DNA of 17,046 nt from Candidatus Agrococcus pullicola (GTDB lineage: Bacteria; Actinomycetota; Actinomycetes; Actinomycetales; Microbacteriaceae): positions 1-17,046 of the forward strand of contig DXDC01000347.1 of NCBI GenBank assembly GCA_019115685.1. The letters run 5' to 3'. This document shows, one piece after another, positions 7,613-13,774 of the stretch. Positions within the stretch are counted from its first letter, which is position 1; the number at the start of each line of letters is the position of its first letter. The notes under the pieces are model-generated. The model was not told where the DNA came from. It worked only from the letters and a program-made list of their open reading frames with translations, and did not search any database. A program made the translations under genes and the position numbers.

Positions 7613-8089
7613 TCAGCTCACGGAGTCGAACTGCATCGTCAGCTGCATCAGGTAGTCGTTGTTGCGATCGATGATGATGACGGCACCACTGATGTAGGCG
7701 TTGTCCACCCCTGCGATCTCGACCGCGTCACTCGAGGCCCACGTGCGCGCGTCGTCAGCGCTGGCGAATTCGAAGAAGTCCACCTGCTCGACACCCGCGA
7801 ACGGAATGCAGTGGCCGGCCTCTCGTATCTCGATGCCCGCTTGCTGCACCTCGCCCTCATCCTGGTCTTCGCCGGACTCCACTCCGGAGGTATCCGGTGG
7901 CGTGGTCAGTGTGACTTCTGCGCAGTCCATTTCCCGCAGCGCGTTTTCAAGTGCGGGGCTGAGCTGCGCAGGTGCCGTGTCTGTGTCCTGCCCGGGAGGA
8001 GGCTCGAAATCGAGCGGCTCACTCGACGAGCATGCCGCAAGTAGCGAAGCGGCCAGGAAGGCCACCGCCGTTGTGAGGATGCGATGCAC
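7613..8089 (-). CDS. Small predicted lipoprotein of unknown function
   Basis: This is a 158-residue secreted lipoprotein. With GTG 8089 as start, the protein begins MHRILTTAVAFLAASLLAAC, a textbook signal peptide with lipobox LAAC and lipidated Cys20. An acidic, Pro/Asp-rich linker follows, then a compact domain (about 45-158). That domain has two further cysteines (56 and 94) that could form a disulfide and ends with short beta-like segments (AYISGAVIIIDRNNDYLMQL). The open frame allows GTG 8125 as an alternative. I prefer 8089 because TACACT lies seven bases upstream, and because a GGAG three bases before the start is too close for a normal ribosome site. I do not recognise a family. It lies between the two-component genes and the ABC exporter on the same strand and may be a surface sensor or accessory to either. 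Confidence 0.7.
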   Translation of the reverse strand: MHRILTTAVAFLAASLLAACSSSEPLDFEPPPGQDTDTAPAQLSPALENALREMDCAEVTLTTPPDTSGVESGEDQDEGEVQQAGIEIREAGHCIPFAGVEQVDFFEFASADDARTWASSDAVEIAGVDNAYISGAVIIIDRNNDYLMQLTMQFDSVS

Positions 8090-8096
8090 GCACTCC

Positions 8097-8102
8097 AGTG
8101 TA
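8097..8102 (-). promoter_or_regulatory. Candidate -10 of the lipoprotein gene
   Basis: TACACT on the minus strand, seven bases before GTG 8089, is a good match to an actinobacterial -10 hexamer and would give a leaderless or nearly leaderless transcript. No consensus -35 is seen. Confidence 0.35.
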
Positions 8103-8105
8103 GAA

Positions 8106-8315
8106 CTACGCCGGCCAGCATTCACCTTGCTCGTGCGTGAGCACTTCGCCCTGATTAACGCCCATCGACGCTATCGTGGTGGCGAACTGGCTCAGCGGCC
8201 CCTCCGAAGTGGCGGCCCGTGTATTCCACGATGTACTCCCGCCGATGCCGGTGAACACGAGCCAGTGGTCTTTCTCGTCCTCGGCGTCGTGGGGGTCCGT
8301 CGGTGCCTGGTGCAC
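8106..8315 (-). CDS. Doubtful small ORF, 69 residues, hypothetical
   Basis: This open frame fills most of the gap between the response regulator and the lipoprotein gene. It begins at GTG 8315 and its codons are about 80% G or C at the third position, similar to the neighbouring genes. The product starts acidic (DPHDAEDEKD), then HWLVFTGIGGSTSW, and ends EQGECWPA. There is no signal peptide, membrane helix or recognised domain. Neither a Shine-Dalgarno sequence nor a TANNNT hexamer precedes the start, and the frame stays open back into the response-regulator gene. It could be a real small gene, the 3' remnant of a decayed gene, or chance. Confidence 0.3.
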   Translation of the reverse strand: MHQAPTDPHDAEDEKDHWLVFTGIGGSTSWNTRAATSEGPLSQFATTIASMGVNQGEVLTHEQGECWPA

Positions 8316-8338
8316 GGGGCCTACGGCGGTGCTGCGCG

Positions 8339-9013
8339 TTAGGCGTCCGGAGTCGGCGAGACGACACCGTGTTCGTACGCCCAGATGACCGCGTGGATGC
8401 GGTCGCGGATGCCGAGCTTCATGAGAATGTTCGAAACGTGCGTCTTCACCGTGGACTCGCCTACGAAGAGTTCTTTCGCAATTTCAGCGTTGGACTTGCC
8501 GCGCGCGAGCAGCAGGAGTGTGGCTTGCTCACGCTCTGTCAGGGACGTCTCAGCTGTGTCCTCGGGGGAGGTCGAGGCTGACCGGGGCGAGGGGATGCTG
8601 CCGAAGCGTTCGATGACGCGGCGAGTCACAGCGGGAGAGAGGAGCGCATCGCCACGGTCGAGTACATGAATCGCTTCGACGAGATGGTCTGGGTCGGCAG
8701 TCTTGAGGAGGAACCCGCTGGCTCCCGCTGAGAGCGCTTCGAATAGAAAGTCGTCGCGATCAAAAGTGGTCAGGATCAGCACGGATGCGCGCGACGGGCC
8801 GTCGACGATTCTGCGAGTCGCCTCGAGCCCGTCCATGTTGGGCATCTGGACGTCCATGCAGATGACATCGGGGTCGAGTTCTTCTGCGAGAGCCACCCCC
8901 TCGAGCCCGTCGGATGCCTGGCCTACGACTTCGAAGCCGGGTTCCGATTCGAGGATGGTGGTGAATCCCGCACGAACGAGGGATTGATCGTCGACAAGCA
9001 GAATTCTGGTCAC
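8339..9013 (-). CDS. Two-component response regulator, NarL/LuxR family
   Basis: This is a 224-residue DNA-binding response regulator. The receiver domain (1-120) has the acidic pair Asp8-Asp9, phospho-acceptor Asp54 in ICMDVQMPNMDG, switch Thr82 in LILTTFD, and Lys104 in GFLLKTAD. A Ser/Pro-rich linker (about 138-155) leads to a LuxR-type helix-turn-helix (SLTEREQATLLLLARGKS, then FVGESTVKTHVSNILMKLG, about 155-205). The start is GTG 9013, which overlaps the stop of the sensor-kinase gene by four bases (GTGA), so the two are translationally coupled and should form a cognate pair. By family it activates or represses promoters upon phosphorylation. The nearby lipoprotein and ABC-exporter genes on the same strand are plausible targets, but this is inference. 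Confidence 0.95.
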   Translation of the reverse strand: MTRILLVDDQSLVRAGFTTILESEPGFEVVGQASDGLEGVALAEELDPDVICMDVQMPNMDGLEATRRIVDGPSRASVLILTTFDRDDFLFEALSAGASGFLLKTADPDHLVEAIHVLDRGDALLSPAVTRRVIERFGSIPSPRSASTSPEDTAETSLTEREQATLLLLARGKSNAEIAKELFVGESTVKTHVSNILMKLGIRDRIHAVIWAYEHGVVSPTPDA

Positions 9014-10260
9014 GACTCAAGCCTGCCATGTTCTGCGTGCGGTGAACCCGGCACCCAGGCTCTGACCATCCATCCGCCGCCCGACTTGGGGCCGTGCTCG
9101 AGACGTCCGCCAACGGCTTGGACGCGCTCGCGCATCCCCACTAGTCCGTGCCCAGTGCCATTGCTATGCTGCATGCCTGCACGGCCAGAGTCGCTGACTT
9201 CGAGCTCGATGCCGTCTTCGACGCCGCGTAAGCGAACGATCACGGTTGCTCGGTCGCCCGCGTGCTTGCGCGCGTTCGTCAGCCCTTCCTGAGCGACACG
9301 ATACAGCGTGAGCTCTGCAGCGGGTGAGACAGGTGGGAGGTCCGCTATGCGTTCGAACGTGACTCGCTGGCCGTTCTGGGCAGCGTGGTCGATAAGGGCG
9401 TCGAGCTCGGCGAGTGTGGGGAGGGGAGCGTTCGTGGAGCCGTCACTGCGAAGGGTCGTGACCATGGCGCGGAGTTCATCGATCGCTTCGCGCGCCGAGC
9501 TCTCGACGAGCCTGAGCGACTGTTCGGCTTGCTCCGCATCTCGGGACATCACACGCCGGGCTGCCCCGGCCTGCACGCCCATTGCCGAGACGTGGTGAGC
9601 GACGACGTCGTGCAGTTCACGCGCGATGCGAATGCGTTCAAGATCGACGGCTTGATCGGCGATGATCGCCTGCTGACCGCGGATGTCCTCGTGGGCCCGT
9701 TCGAGAGCCTCGCGTTCCAGTGCCGAGTTCCATGCGCGGTTGCCGAAGAACCATGCGCCCCCGAAGTACCCGATGTTGACGACGTACTGGATGGCCAAGG
9801 TCGCGATGAGGCCCGTCACTCCGCCGAGTTCGATGTAGAGGCCCCCGTAGACGATGAACGTGGCAGCTATGGAGCCGAACATGATGATGATCACCACAAG
9901 ACGCGTCCAGAATGCTCGCTTGCGGTTCGCGTCCCAGGCTCCGACCGAGTAGAAGCTCAGGAAGATCATGATCTGGATGACGTAGATCTCCCACCCGAGC
10001 CACACCAGTGGCATGTAGATGAGGGTTTGCAGGATCAGCATGGCCGATGGCCAACGGCGTCTGAGCACCAGTGGAGCTGCCATCGCGAAACCGCCGAAGA
10101 GCGCTGTCCACGAGTTCACATCGGCGCCGAATGTGCCGGTGAGGAGCGCAAGCCACCCGATCAGGAGGGACGCTACGCCAAGACCGAGCGCGAGCAGACC
10201 GTCCGTCTTCCACGCGTTGCGGGGAGGGGGCGTGCGATTGGTAGGGGCTTCACTTGTCAC
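9010..10260 (-). CDS. Two-component sensor histidine kinase, NarL-system type (HisKA_3)
   Basis: This is a membrane sensor kinase of 416 residues. The N-terminal half (about 20-175) holds several hydrophobic helices with almost no extracytoplasmic domain, so it probably senses a membrane-embedded signal or a partner protein. A coiled-coil-like linker (SALEREALERAHEDI) leads to the dimerisation and phosphotransfer helix ERIRIARELHDVVAHHVSAM with phospho-acceptor His217. The ATPase domain shows the N-box Asn329 in LTNARKHAGD, VSDSGR (355-360), and the glycine box GTGHGLVGMRERV (368-380). The start is GTG 10260, with TAGGCT six bases upstream and no good ribosome site, suggesting a leaderless mRNA. 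It overlaps the response-regulator gene downstream. The signal is unknown. Confidence 0.95.
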   Translation of the reverse strand: MTSEAPTNRTPPPRNAWKTDGLLALGLGVASLLIGWLALLTGTFGADVNSWTALFGGFAMAAPLVLRRRWPSAMLILQTLIYMPLVWLGWEIYVIQIMIFLSFYSVGAWDANRKRAFWTRLVVIIIMFGSIAATFIVYGGLYIELGGVTGLIATLAIQYVVNIGYFGGAWFFGNRAWNSALEREALERAHEDIRGQQAIIADQAVDLERIRIARELHDVVAHHVSAMGVQAGAARRVMSRDAEQAEQSLRLVESSAREAIDELRAMVTTLRSDGSTNAPLPTLAELDALIDHAAQNGQRVTFERIADLPPVSPAAELTLYRVAQEGLTNARKHAGDRATVIVRLRGVEDGIELEVSDSGRAGMQHSNGTGHGLVGMRERVQAVGGRLEHGPKSGGGWMVRAWVPGSPHAEHGRLES

Positions 10261-10266
10261 GTGCTC

Positions 10267-10272
10267 AGCCTA
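10267..10272 (-). promoter_or_regulatory. Candidate -10 of the sensor-kinase operon (leaderless)
   Basis: On the minus strand CATAGGCT provides TAGGCT ending six bases before GTG 10260, the same geometry as at 7536-7541 (CATACGCT). No consensus -35 is visible. An 8-bp palindrome CCGTACGG lies further upstream at 10300-10307 and could be a regulator site. Confidence 0.35.
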
Positions 10273-10356
10273 TGCAGGTGACTCGTCCGCTCGCCTCCCC
10301 CGTACGGCGGAATGGTGGTGGGAACCGATCGTTCGCGCATCAGACACAGTGGTGCC

Positions 10357-11991
10357 TTAGGAAGTGTTTGCCGGTTTAGCTTCCGTAGAGTCATCCGGGC
10401 CGTGCGAGTCCGTGAAGTCTCCCTGGCCCGCACCGGCTGCGATGCGAGCGGCACTGCTTCCCGTGCGTATTCGTGCTTTGCGTCTGACTCGCCATCGCGT
10501 CCGGCTCGAGTCTCGGGTGATCGTGAGGTGGCCGGAGTGGACCTGATGGTGGTGGTAGTTGCAGAGCATGACGCCGTTGTCGAGGTCTGTTGGCCCACCG
10601 TTTGCCCAGGACTGCACGTGGTGACTTTCGCACCACACGGCCGGGATATCGCAGTCGCCGACCGCGCACGTCGGGTACGTGGTGGAGAGCGCAGTTCGCT
10701 GCGCCGAACTGAAGAGTCGTTCTTTACGCCCCAGGAAGAGCACCTCTCCCCTGTCCCCGGTGATTGCGGCGCGGATGCCACCATCGCAGAGGATGCGCGC
10801 GGCGACGTGAGCGGGCACGAGCTCTTGCGTCCGGTCCATTTGTGCGAGGGCTGGTGCGCCAGCCGCATGCTTGTCGAGTTCGTCGACAGGGATGGTGACC
10901 GTCAGGGTCGGCGATGCGCCTCCCTGGGTCGCGGTGCCCTTGGCCTTTGCAGCAACAGAGAATGCTCTCGCGAATGCGTCCGCTTTCTTCTGCTTTTGTG
11001 TTCTGGTGTCCTCCGGGTCAGCGCCGTCTTGGGAATCCTCGCTACGGAAGCGGACGCGTGGCCCCGCATTTGCGTCGAGGAACTGCAGTACCTGAGCACC
11101 TTCTTCTGCAGGCAGGAGTGCTCGAACTCGCACCATGCCGTCGGCGGCGATGCCGTAGCTGCACTCCCGTAGGTCGTGCTGCTCGGCGCTGTCGAGCTCG
11201 ACGCGCTCTGGTTCGAGTTCCTTGAACCAACCCCGCACGAGCTGCTGCAGTTGCTCCGGTTTCAGTGGTAGCTGCGTTTCGTTGCCGATCGCGAACTCGA
11301 CTGCGGACTGTTCGACTCGGGCAATGTCTTCCTGTGCGTGGTGGGGAACCTGCTGATCGAGCACGCCGACAATGACCAGTGCCTGGTGCAGTGAAACGCT
11401 GCCCTCTGTGATCGCCGACGCCAAGGCGGGATAATCTCCCTGGGCCCGTAGTTTGCCCAGTCGTACTACGCCGTCGGTCTCACGCTTCTGTTTACCGAGG
11501 TCGTGTTGCAGCAGATCGGGGACAGAACGAAAGCCGAGTCGCTCCGCGAGGTCGTCGCCGCCACCTTCTGCTTGGGCAAGTGCTTGCGCATAGCCTGAGA
11601 GCAGTGCGTCATGAGCAAGTGCGGTCTCGGTGATTTCCGTCATCAGGATCGCTCGGTCCGCGTCGCAAGCGTCGCGGAAAAGCTCGAATGCTTCCTCGGT
11701 CGCCTTTTCGAGCACGGTGCGTGCGGTGGCGATCTTTGTCGCGGTTGCGTGTGCAGGCTCTGTCGGTGACCCCCACTGTTGCTGCCGCCGCGATTCCGCT
11801 TCGGCGGCTTCGGCGGCTTCGGCGGCGCGTCGAGCTTCCGGAGACATATCGGCACGTGCTGCCCGCTTCGCTTCGGATTCCTCGTGCAATCGTTGGGCGG
11901 TAGTCAGCACTGCCTGAACGTACGGGTCCAGCCCGGCATCCTCGTTTCGACCCTTGCCGGCGCCTTCGGGCGGTCCTTCTGTGGTTGTCAT
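10357..11991 (-). CDS. DUF222 domain-containing HNH endonuclease
   Basis: This is a 544-residue protein of the actinobacterial DUF222/HNH family, whose cellular role is not established; members often occur in several copies per genome. The N-terminus is charged and contains the run EARRAAEAAEAAEAESRRQ (52-70). The DUF222 region follows (about 95-430), including VSLHQALVIVGVLD. The HNH domain is intact at about 440-490: Cys442 and Cys447, CESHHVQSWANGGPTDLDNG with His457-His458 and Asn472, Cys477, and HHHQVHSG. The tail is basic, then acidic. I start at ATG 11991 because GGAGGTGA lies about seven bases upstream; GTG 12000 in the same frame overlaps that site. It is a single gene, 97 bases ahead of the sensor kinase. 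It could be a selfish or DNA-repair nuclease; no partner gene argues for a defence system. Confidence 0.9.
   Translation of the reverse strand: MTTTEGPPEGAGKGRNEDAGLDPYVQAVLTTAQRLHEESEAKRAARADMSPEARRAAEAAEAAEAESRRQQQWGSPTEPAHATATKIATARTVLEKATEEAFELFRDACDADRAILMTEITETALAHDALLSGYAQALAQAEGGGDDLAERLGFRSVPDLLQHDLGKQKRETDGVVRLGKLRAQGDYPALASAITEGSVSLHQALVIVGVLDQQVPHHAQEDIARVEQSAVEFAIGNETQLPLKPEQLQQLVRGWFKELEPERVELDSAEQHDLRECSYGIAADGMVRVRALLPAEEGAQVLQFLDANAGPRVRFRSEDSQDGADPEDTRTQKQKKADAFARAFSVAAKAKGTATQGGASPTLTVTIPVDELDKHAAGAPALAQMDRTQELVPAHVAARILCDGGIRAAITGDRGEVLFLGRKERLFSSAQRTALSTTYPTCAVGDCDIPAVWCESHHVQSWANGGPTDLDNGVMLCNYHHHQVHSGHLTITRDSSRTRWRVRRKARIRTGSSAARIAAGAGQGDFTDSHGPDDSTEAKPANTS
11800..11826 (-). 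repeat. Tandem 9-bp repeat, three copies, inside the HNH gene
   Basis: Plus-strand unit TTCGGCGGC is repeated three times without interruption and encodes Ala-Ala-Glu on the minus strand. Being in multiples of three, a change of copy number would keep the reading frame. It may be a slippage-prone length polymorphism in a flexible helical segment. Confidence 0.8.
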
Positions 11992-12299
11992 CGCTCTCAC
12001 CTCCTCGTGATGCTGAACAACGGTGCTTCAGTGCCGCAGTAGTAGAACTGACATACCACTCCAGCGTGGAGAGTACCTCTGACATAGAGTGCGATAGGGG
12101 CCTCGGAAATCAAGGCGTTCGCACTCCATTGTGCTGTGAAGCCTGTTCGTGGTGCCCCTGCTCATTTTCAACTCTGCGTTTCACTAATTAGAATCTGTGT
12201 TCCCATCTATTCTTGCGGAAACCTGCGGCATGAGCCACAAGAACGCGAAATCTGTGGAGAGATTCGCTGAACACCTGCTTGTGGAGCGCGCTTGTCTCC
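11992..12299. other. 308-base intergenic region, AT-richer than its flanks
   Basis: No gene is supported here. It holds the strong Shine-Dalgarno of the HNH gene (GGAGGTGA on the minus strand, near 12000). Two direct copies of CTGACATA (12048-12055 and 12079-12086) are 31 bp apart and flank a small inverted repeat CTCCA-GCG-TGGAG (12059-12071). There is also an 8-bp palindrome CTAATTAG (12184-12191) in the AT-rich part, and a hairpin at 12245-12267. Open frames across it on both strands are short and read through from the neighbouring genes in the wrong frame. Confidence 0.6.
12245..12267 (-). terminator. Hairpin downstream of the 211-residue hypothetical gene
   Basis: GCGAAATCT and AGATTCGC pair over eight base pairs with one bulged A around the loop GTGGAG. 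It lies 33 bases past the stop of the minus-strand gene ending at 12300, and the minus-strand sequence just beyond it (GTTCTTGTGG) is moderately T-rich. A terminator is likely but the tail is weak. Confidence 0.45.
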
Positions 12300-12935
12300 T
12301 CACACGTAGGTGAAACCAGAGTGCGGTGACGCCGCATGGCACACGAGCCGCAGGGATGCTGCAGCCTCGGGCTCGCGTTCGGCAAGCTGTTCGCAAAGTT
12401 TCCGCAGTGAAGTCAGTCTTGACGCTGACCGTTCGTTGAAGCAATCGGCCAGGTACGCCACCCAGGCATCCACGGTTGTGGGGTCGGCGCTCGCCGCAGG
12501 GATTCGGCCCGCTTCGAACACCAACTCGCGGTGTGCGCGGAGCCAGCTCTGGGCCCATGCGTCATCGCTGATGTGCGCGGATGCGGATGCGTAGGTCTGT
12601 CGGCTTGGTGTTGATGGTCGCAGCTCGAAGTCGTCGTGGCTCGGCGTTGAAGCGTCGGCCGGTGCTTCTTTGAGCATCAGCGTTACGGTGGCCGCCAACA
12701 TTCGATATGCGCTACCTTGGCGCGGTGTCCTGGCAGCCTTGAGTAGCGCAAGCGACTGCAGCTGCGGCAGTATTTCCACGGGATGAGCCTGGAGTTCTGC
12801 TGCCAGCAGTTCCGACCATGCCTGCTGGCGGTCATCCTCGAGGGCTTCGCTCAGCGCTGCGAGCTTCGGGCACCACCACTCCAACAGGTTCTCGGCGTAC
12901 CGCTCTGCGTCTTTTCGATTCAGTCGAGCTTCCAT
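12300..12935 (-). CDS. Conserved-looking protein of unknown function, 211 residues
   Basis: I do not recognise this protein. With ATG 12935 it begins MEARLNRKDAERYAENLLEW and is predicted mainly helical, soluble and acidic, without signal peptide or membrane segment. Tryptophans cluster at LLEWWCPKLAAL, and a linker rich in Ser/Thr/Pro (about 90-115) separates two helical halves; the second contains DDAWAQSWLRAHRELVFEAG. The open frame continues upstream to 13202 but overlaps the divergent tetR-like gene, so I take ATG 12935. It is preceded at six bases by TACCCT, a leaderless-type promoter, and by no ribosome site. It is transcribed away from the TetR gene across a 72-base gap and could be regulated by it. 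Function is open. Confidence 0.65.
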   Translation of the reverse strand: MEARLNRKDAERYAENLLEWWCPKLAALSEALEDDRQQAWSELLAAELQAHPVEILPQLQSLALLKAARTPRQGSAYRMLAATVTLMLKEAPADASTPSHDDFELRPSTPSRQTYASASAHISDDAWAQSWLRAHRELVFEAGRIPAASADPTTVDAWVAYLADCFNERSASRLTSLRKLCEQLAEREPEAAASLRLVCHAASPHSGFTYV

Positions 12936-12941
12936 GCGCGT

Positions 12942-12947
12942 AGGGTA
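12942..12947 (-). promoter_or_regulatory. Candidate -10 of the hypothetical gene (leaderless)
   Basis: Minus-strand AATACCCT contains TACCCT ending six bases before ATG 12935. The spacing matches the candidates at 7536 and 10267, and there is no well-placed Shine-Dalgarno, which supports this start. Confidence 0.35.
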
Positions 12948-13000
12948 TTCCCGACCTCTGACGTTGCCTCGGACACCGGAACCAGTTGACCCCACGCGGC

Positions 13001-13017
13001 TGAGAGAATGGCTCTCA
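13001..13017. promoter_or_regulatory. Inverted repeat over the tetR-like start codon
   Basis: TGAGAG-AATGG-CTCTCA, with 6-bp arms and a 5-base spacer, contains ATG 13008 in its spacer and ends at the A of the second ATG (13017). It sits in the divergent gap between the hypothetical gene and the TetR gene. Autoregulation by the TetR protein, or an mRNA hairpin hiding the start, are both possible. Confidence 0.4.
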
Positions 13018-13616
13018 TGAGTAGGCCCAGTAAGCGGGACGATGTCCTCCGCGCAGCGGAGACGGTGTTCGCTGACAAAGGATACGACCGCGCGACGATG
13101 CGGAACATCGCACAGGAGGCCGGTGTCGGTCTGCCGCTCGTGGTCTACCATTTCGAGACGAAGCTCAATCTCTACCGCGCGATCTTCGAGGAGTATCAGC
13201 ACTGGAACGAGGCTCGGCTCGAAGCTCTACGTGGAGTGGACCTCACTGCGGTCGATGCACTAGAGCAGATCGTGGCTGCTTTTTTGCTGGTAGGCACGCA
13301 GAGGCCACTCGACGACAGGACATCGAAGTACCTCCGGCTGGTGTTGCGCGAGGCAAGTGACCCTCACGCTCCTGAGCGAAAGATCATCGAGGAGCTTTTC
13401 GACCCGATGGCCAGGGAGTTCATCAGGGCGCTTGAGGTGGTGCTGCCGCAAAAACCCGAGGGTTTCCACCGGTGGGCTTACCTGTTCGCGGTTGGAGCGT
13501 TCACCTCGACGAACGTGGGGGAGCGCGAGCGAGCACTCGCAGACGACGCGCCCGACACCGGTGAGCGCCTGCCGTTTCTGCACGCATTCATCTGTGCAGG
13601 CATCCGTCACGGCTGA
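13008..13616 (+). CDS. TetR/AcrR family transcriptional regulator
   Basis: This is a 202-residue repressor-type regulator. The N-terminal DNA-binding domain reads RDDVLRAAETVFADKGYDRA, then TMRNIAQEAGVGLPLVVYHF (30-49), the standard TetR helix-turn-helix, followed by ETKLNLYRAIFEEY. The C-terminal ligand and dimer domain (about 60-202) is helical and divergent, so the inducer cannot be named. The start may be ATG 13008 or ATG 13017; neither has a clear ribosome site, and an inverted repeat covers both. The gene lies 158 bases upstream of the MFS-cyclase-FAH operon on the same strand. A palindrome in front of that operon makes it the probable local regulator, with the transported or degraded compound as the likely inducer. 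Confidence 0.92.
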   Translation: MALMSRPSKRDDVLRAAETVFADKGYDRATMRNIAQEAGVGLPLVVYHFETKLNLYRAIFEEYQHWNEARLEALRGVDLTAVDALEQIVAAFLLVGTQRPLDDRTSKYLRLVLREASDPHAPERKIIEELFDPMAREFIRALEVVLPQKPEGFHRWAYLFAVGAFTSTNVGERERALADDAPDTGERLPFLHAFICAGIRHG

Positions 13617-13715
13617 GTGCGACGCGCGCGGGGCATGACCTGCGTGGGCGCGACTGGCTGCGTCGTCCCATACCCGAAGCCATGCCTGAGTGTCGCGCAC
13701 GCCAGGTGTGGCCGC

Positions 13716-13750
13716 TTGCATTCCTAGACTAAACGCACGTACAGTTAGTC
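13716..13750 (+). promoter_or_regulatory. Candidate promoter and operator of the MFS-cyclase-FAH operon
   Basis: Inverted repeat GACTAA (13727-13732) and TTAGTC (13745-13750) with a 12-base spacer whose centre is ACGT: 24 bp in all, a size and form usual for TetR-family operators. A plausible -35 TTGCAT (13716-13721) and -10 TACAGT (13740-13745) place the palindrome across the promoter, so a bound repressor would block RNA polymerase. Confidence 0.55.
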
Positions 13751-13774
13751 AAAACGTCTCGGAAGGACCCAACG

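Noticed and set aside
9385..10281. Plus-strand open frame (298 codons) opposite the sensor kinase
   Set aside because: No recognisable motif; lies entirely antisense to a kinase with all catalytic boxes intact.
10312..11172. Plus-strand open frame (286 codons) opposite the HNH gene
   Set aside because: Antisense shadow; the HNH and DUF222 motifs are on the minus strand with a strong ribosome site.
10357..11991. Reading the HNH gene as the core of a defence island
   Set aside because: No methylase, helicase, toxin or recombinase neighbours; flanking genes are a two-component system and a catabolic cluster.
12184..12558. Minus-strand open frame (124 codons) extending into the intergenic gap
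   Set aside because: Overlaps the unknown-protein gene in another frame, is Arg/Cys-rich and has no start signal.
12936..13202. N-terminal extension of the unknown protein upstream of ATG 12935
   Set aside because: It would overlap the divergent TetR coding region by nearly 200 bases, and a promoter-like hexamer sits just before 12935.
13617..13680. Possible terminator after the TetR gene (GCGACGC and GCGTCGT arms)
   Set aside because: The loop would exceed 30 bases with a wobble pair in the stem and no T-run, so it is not convincing.
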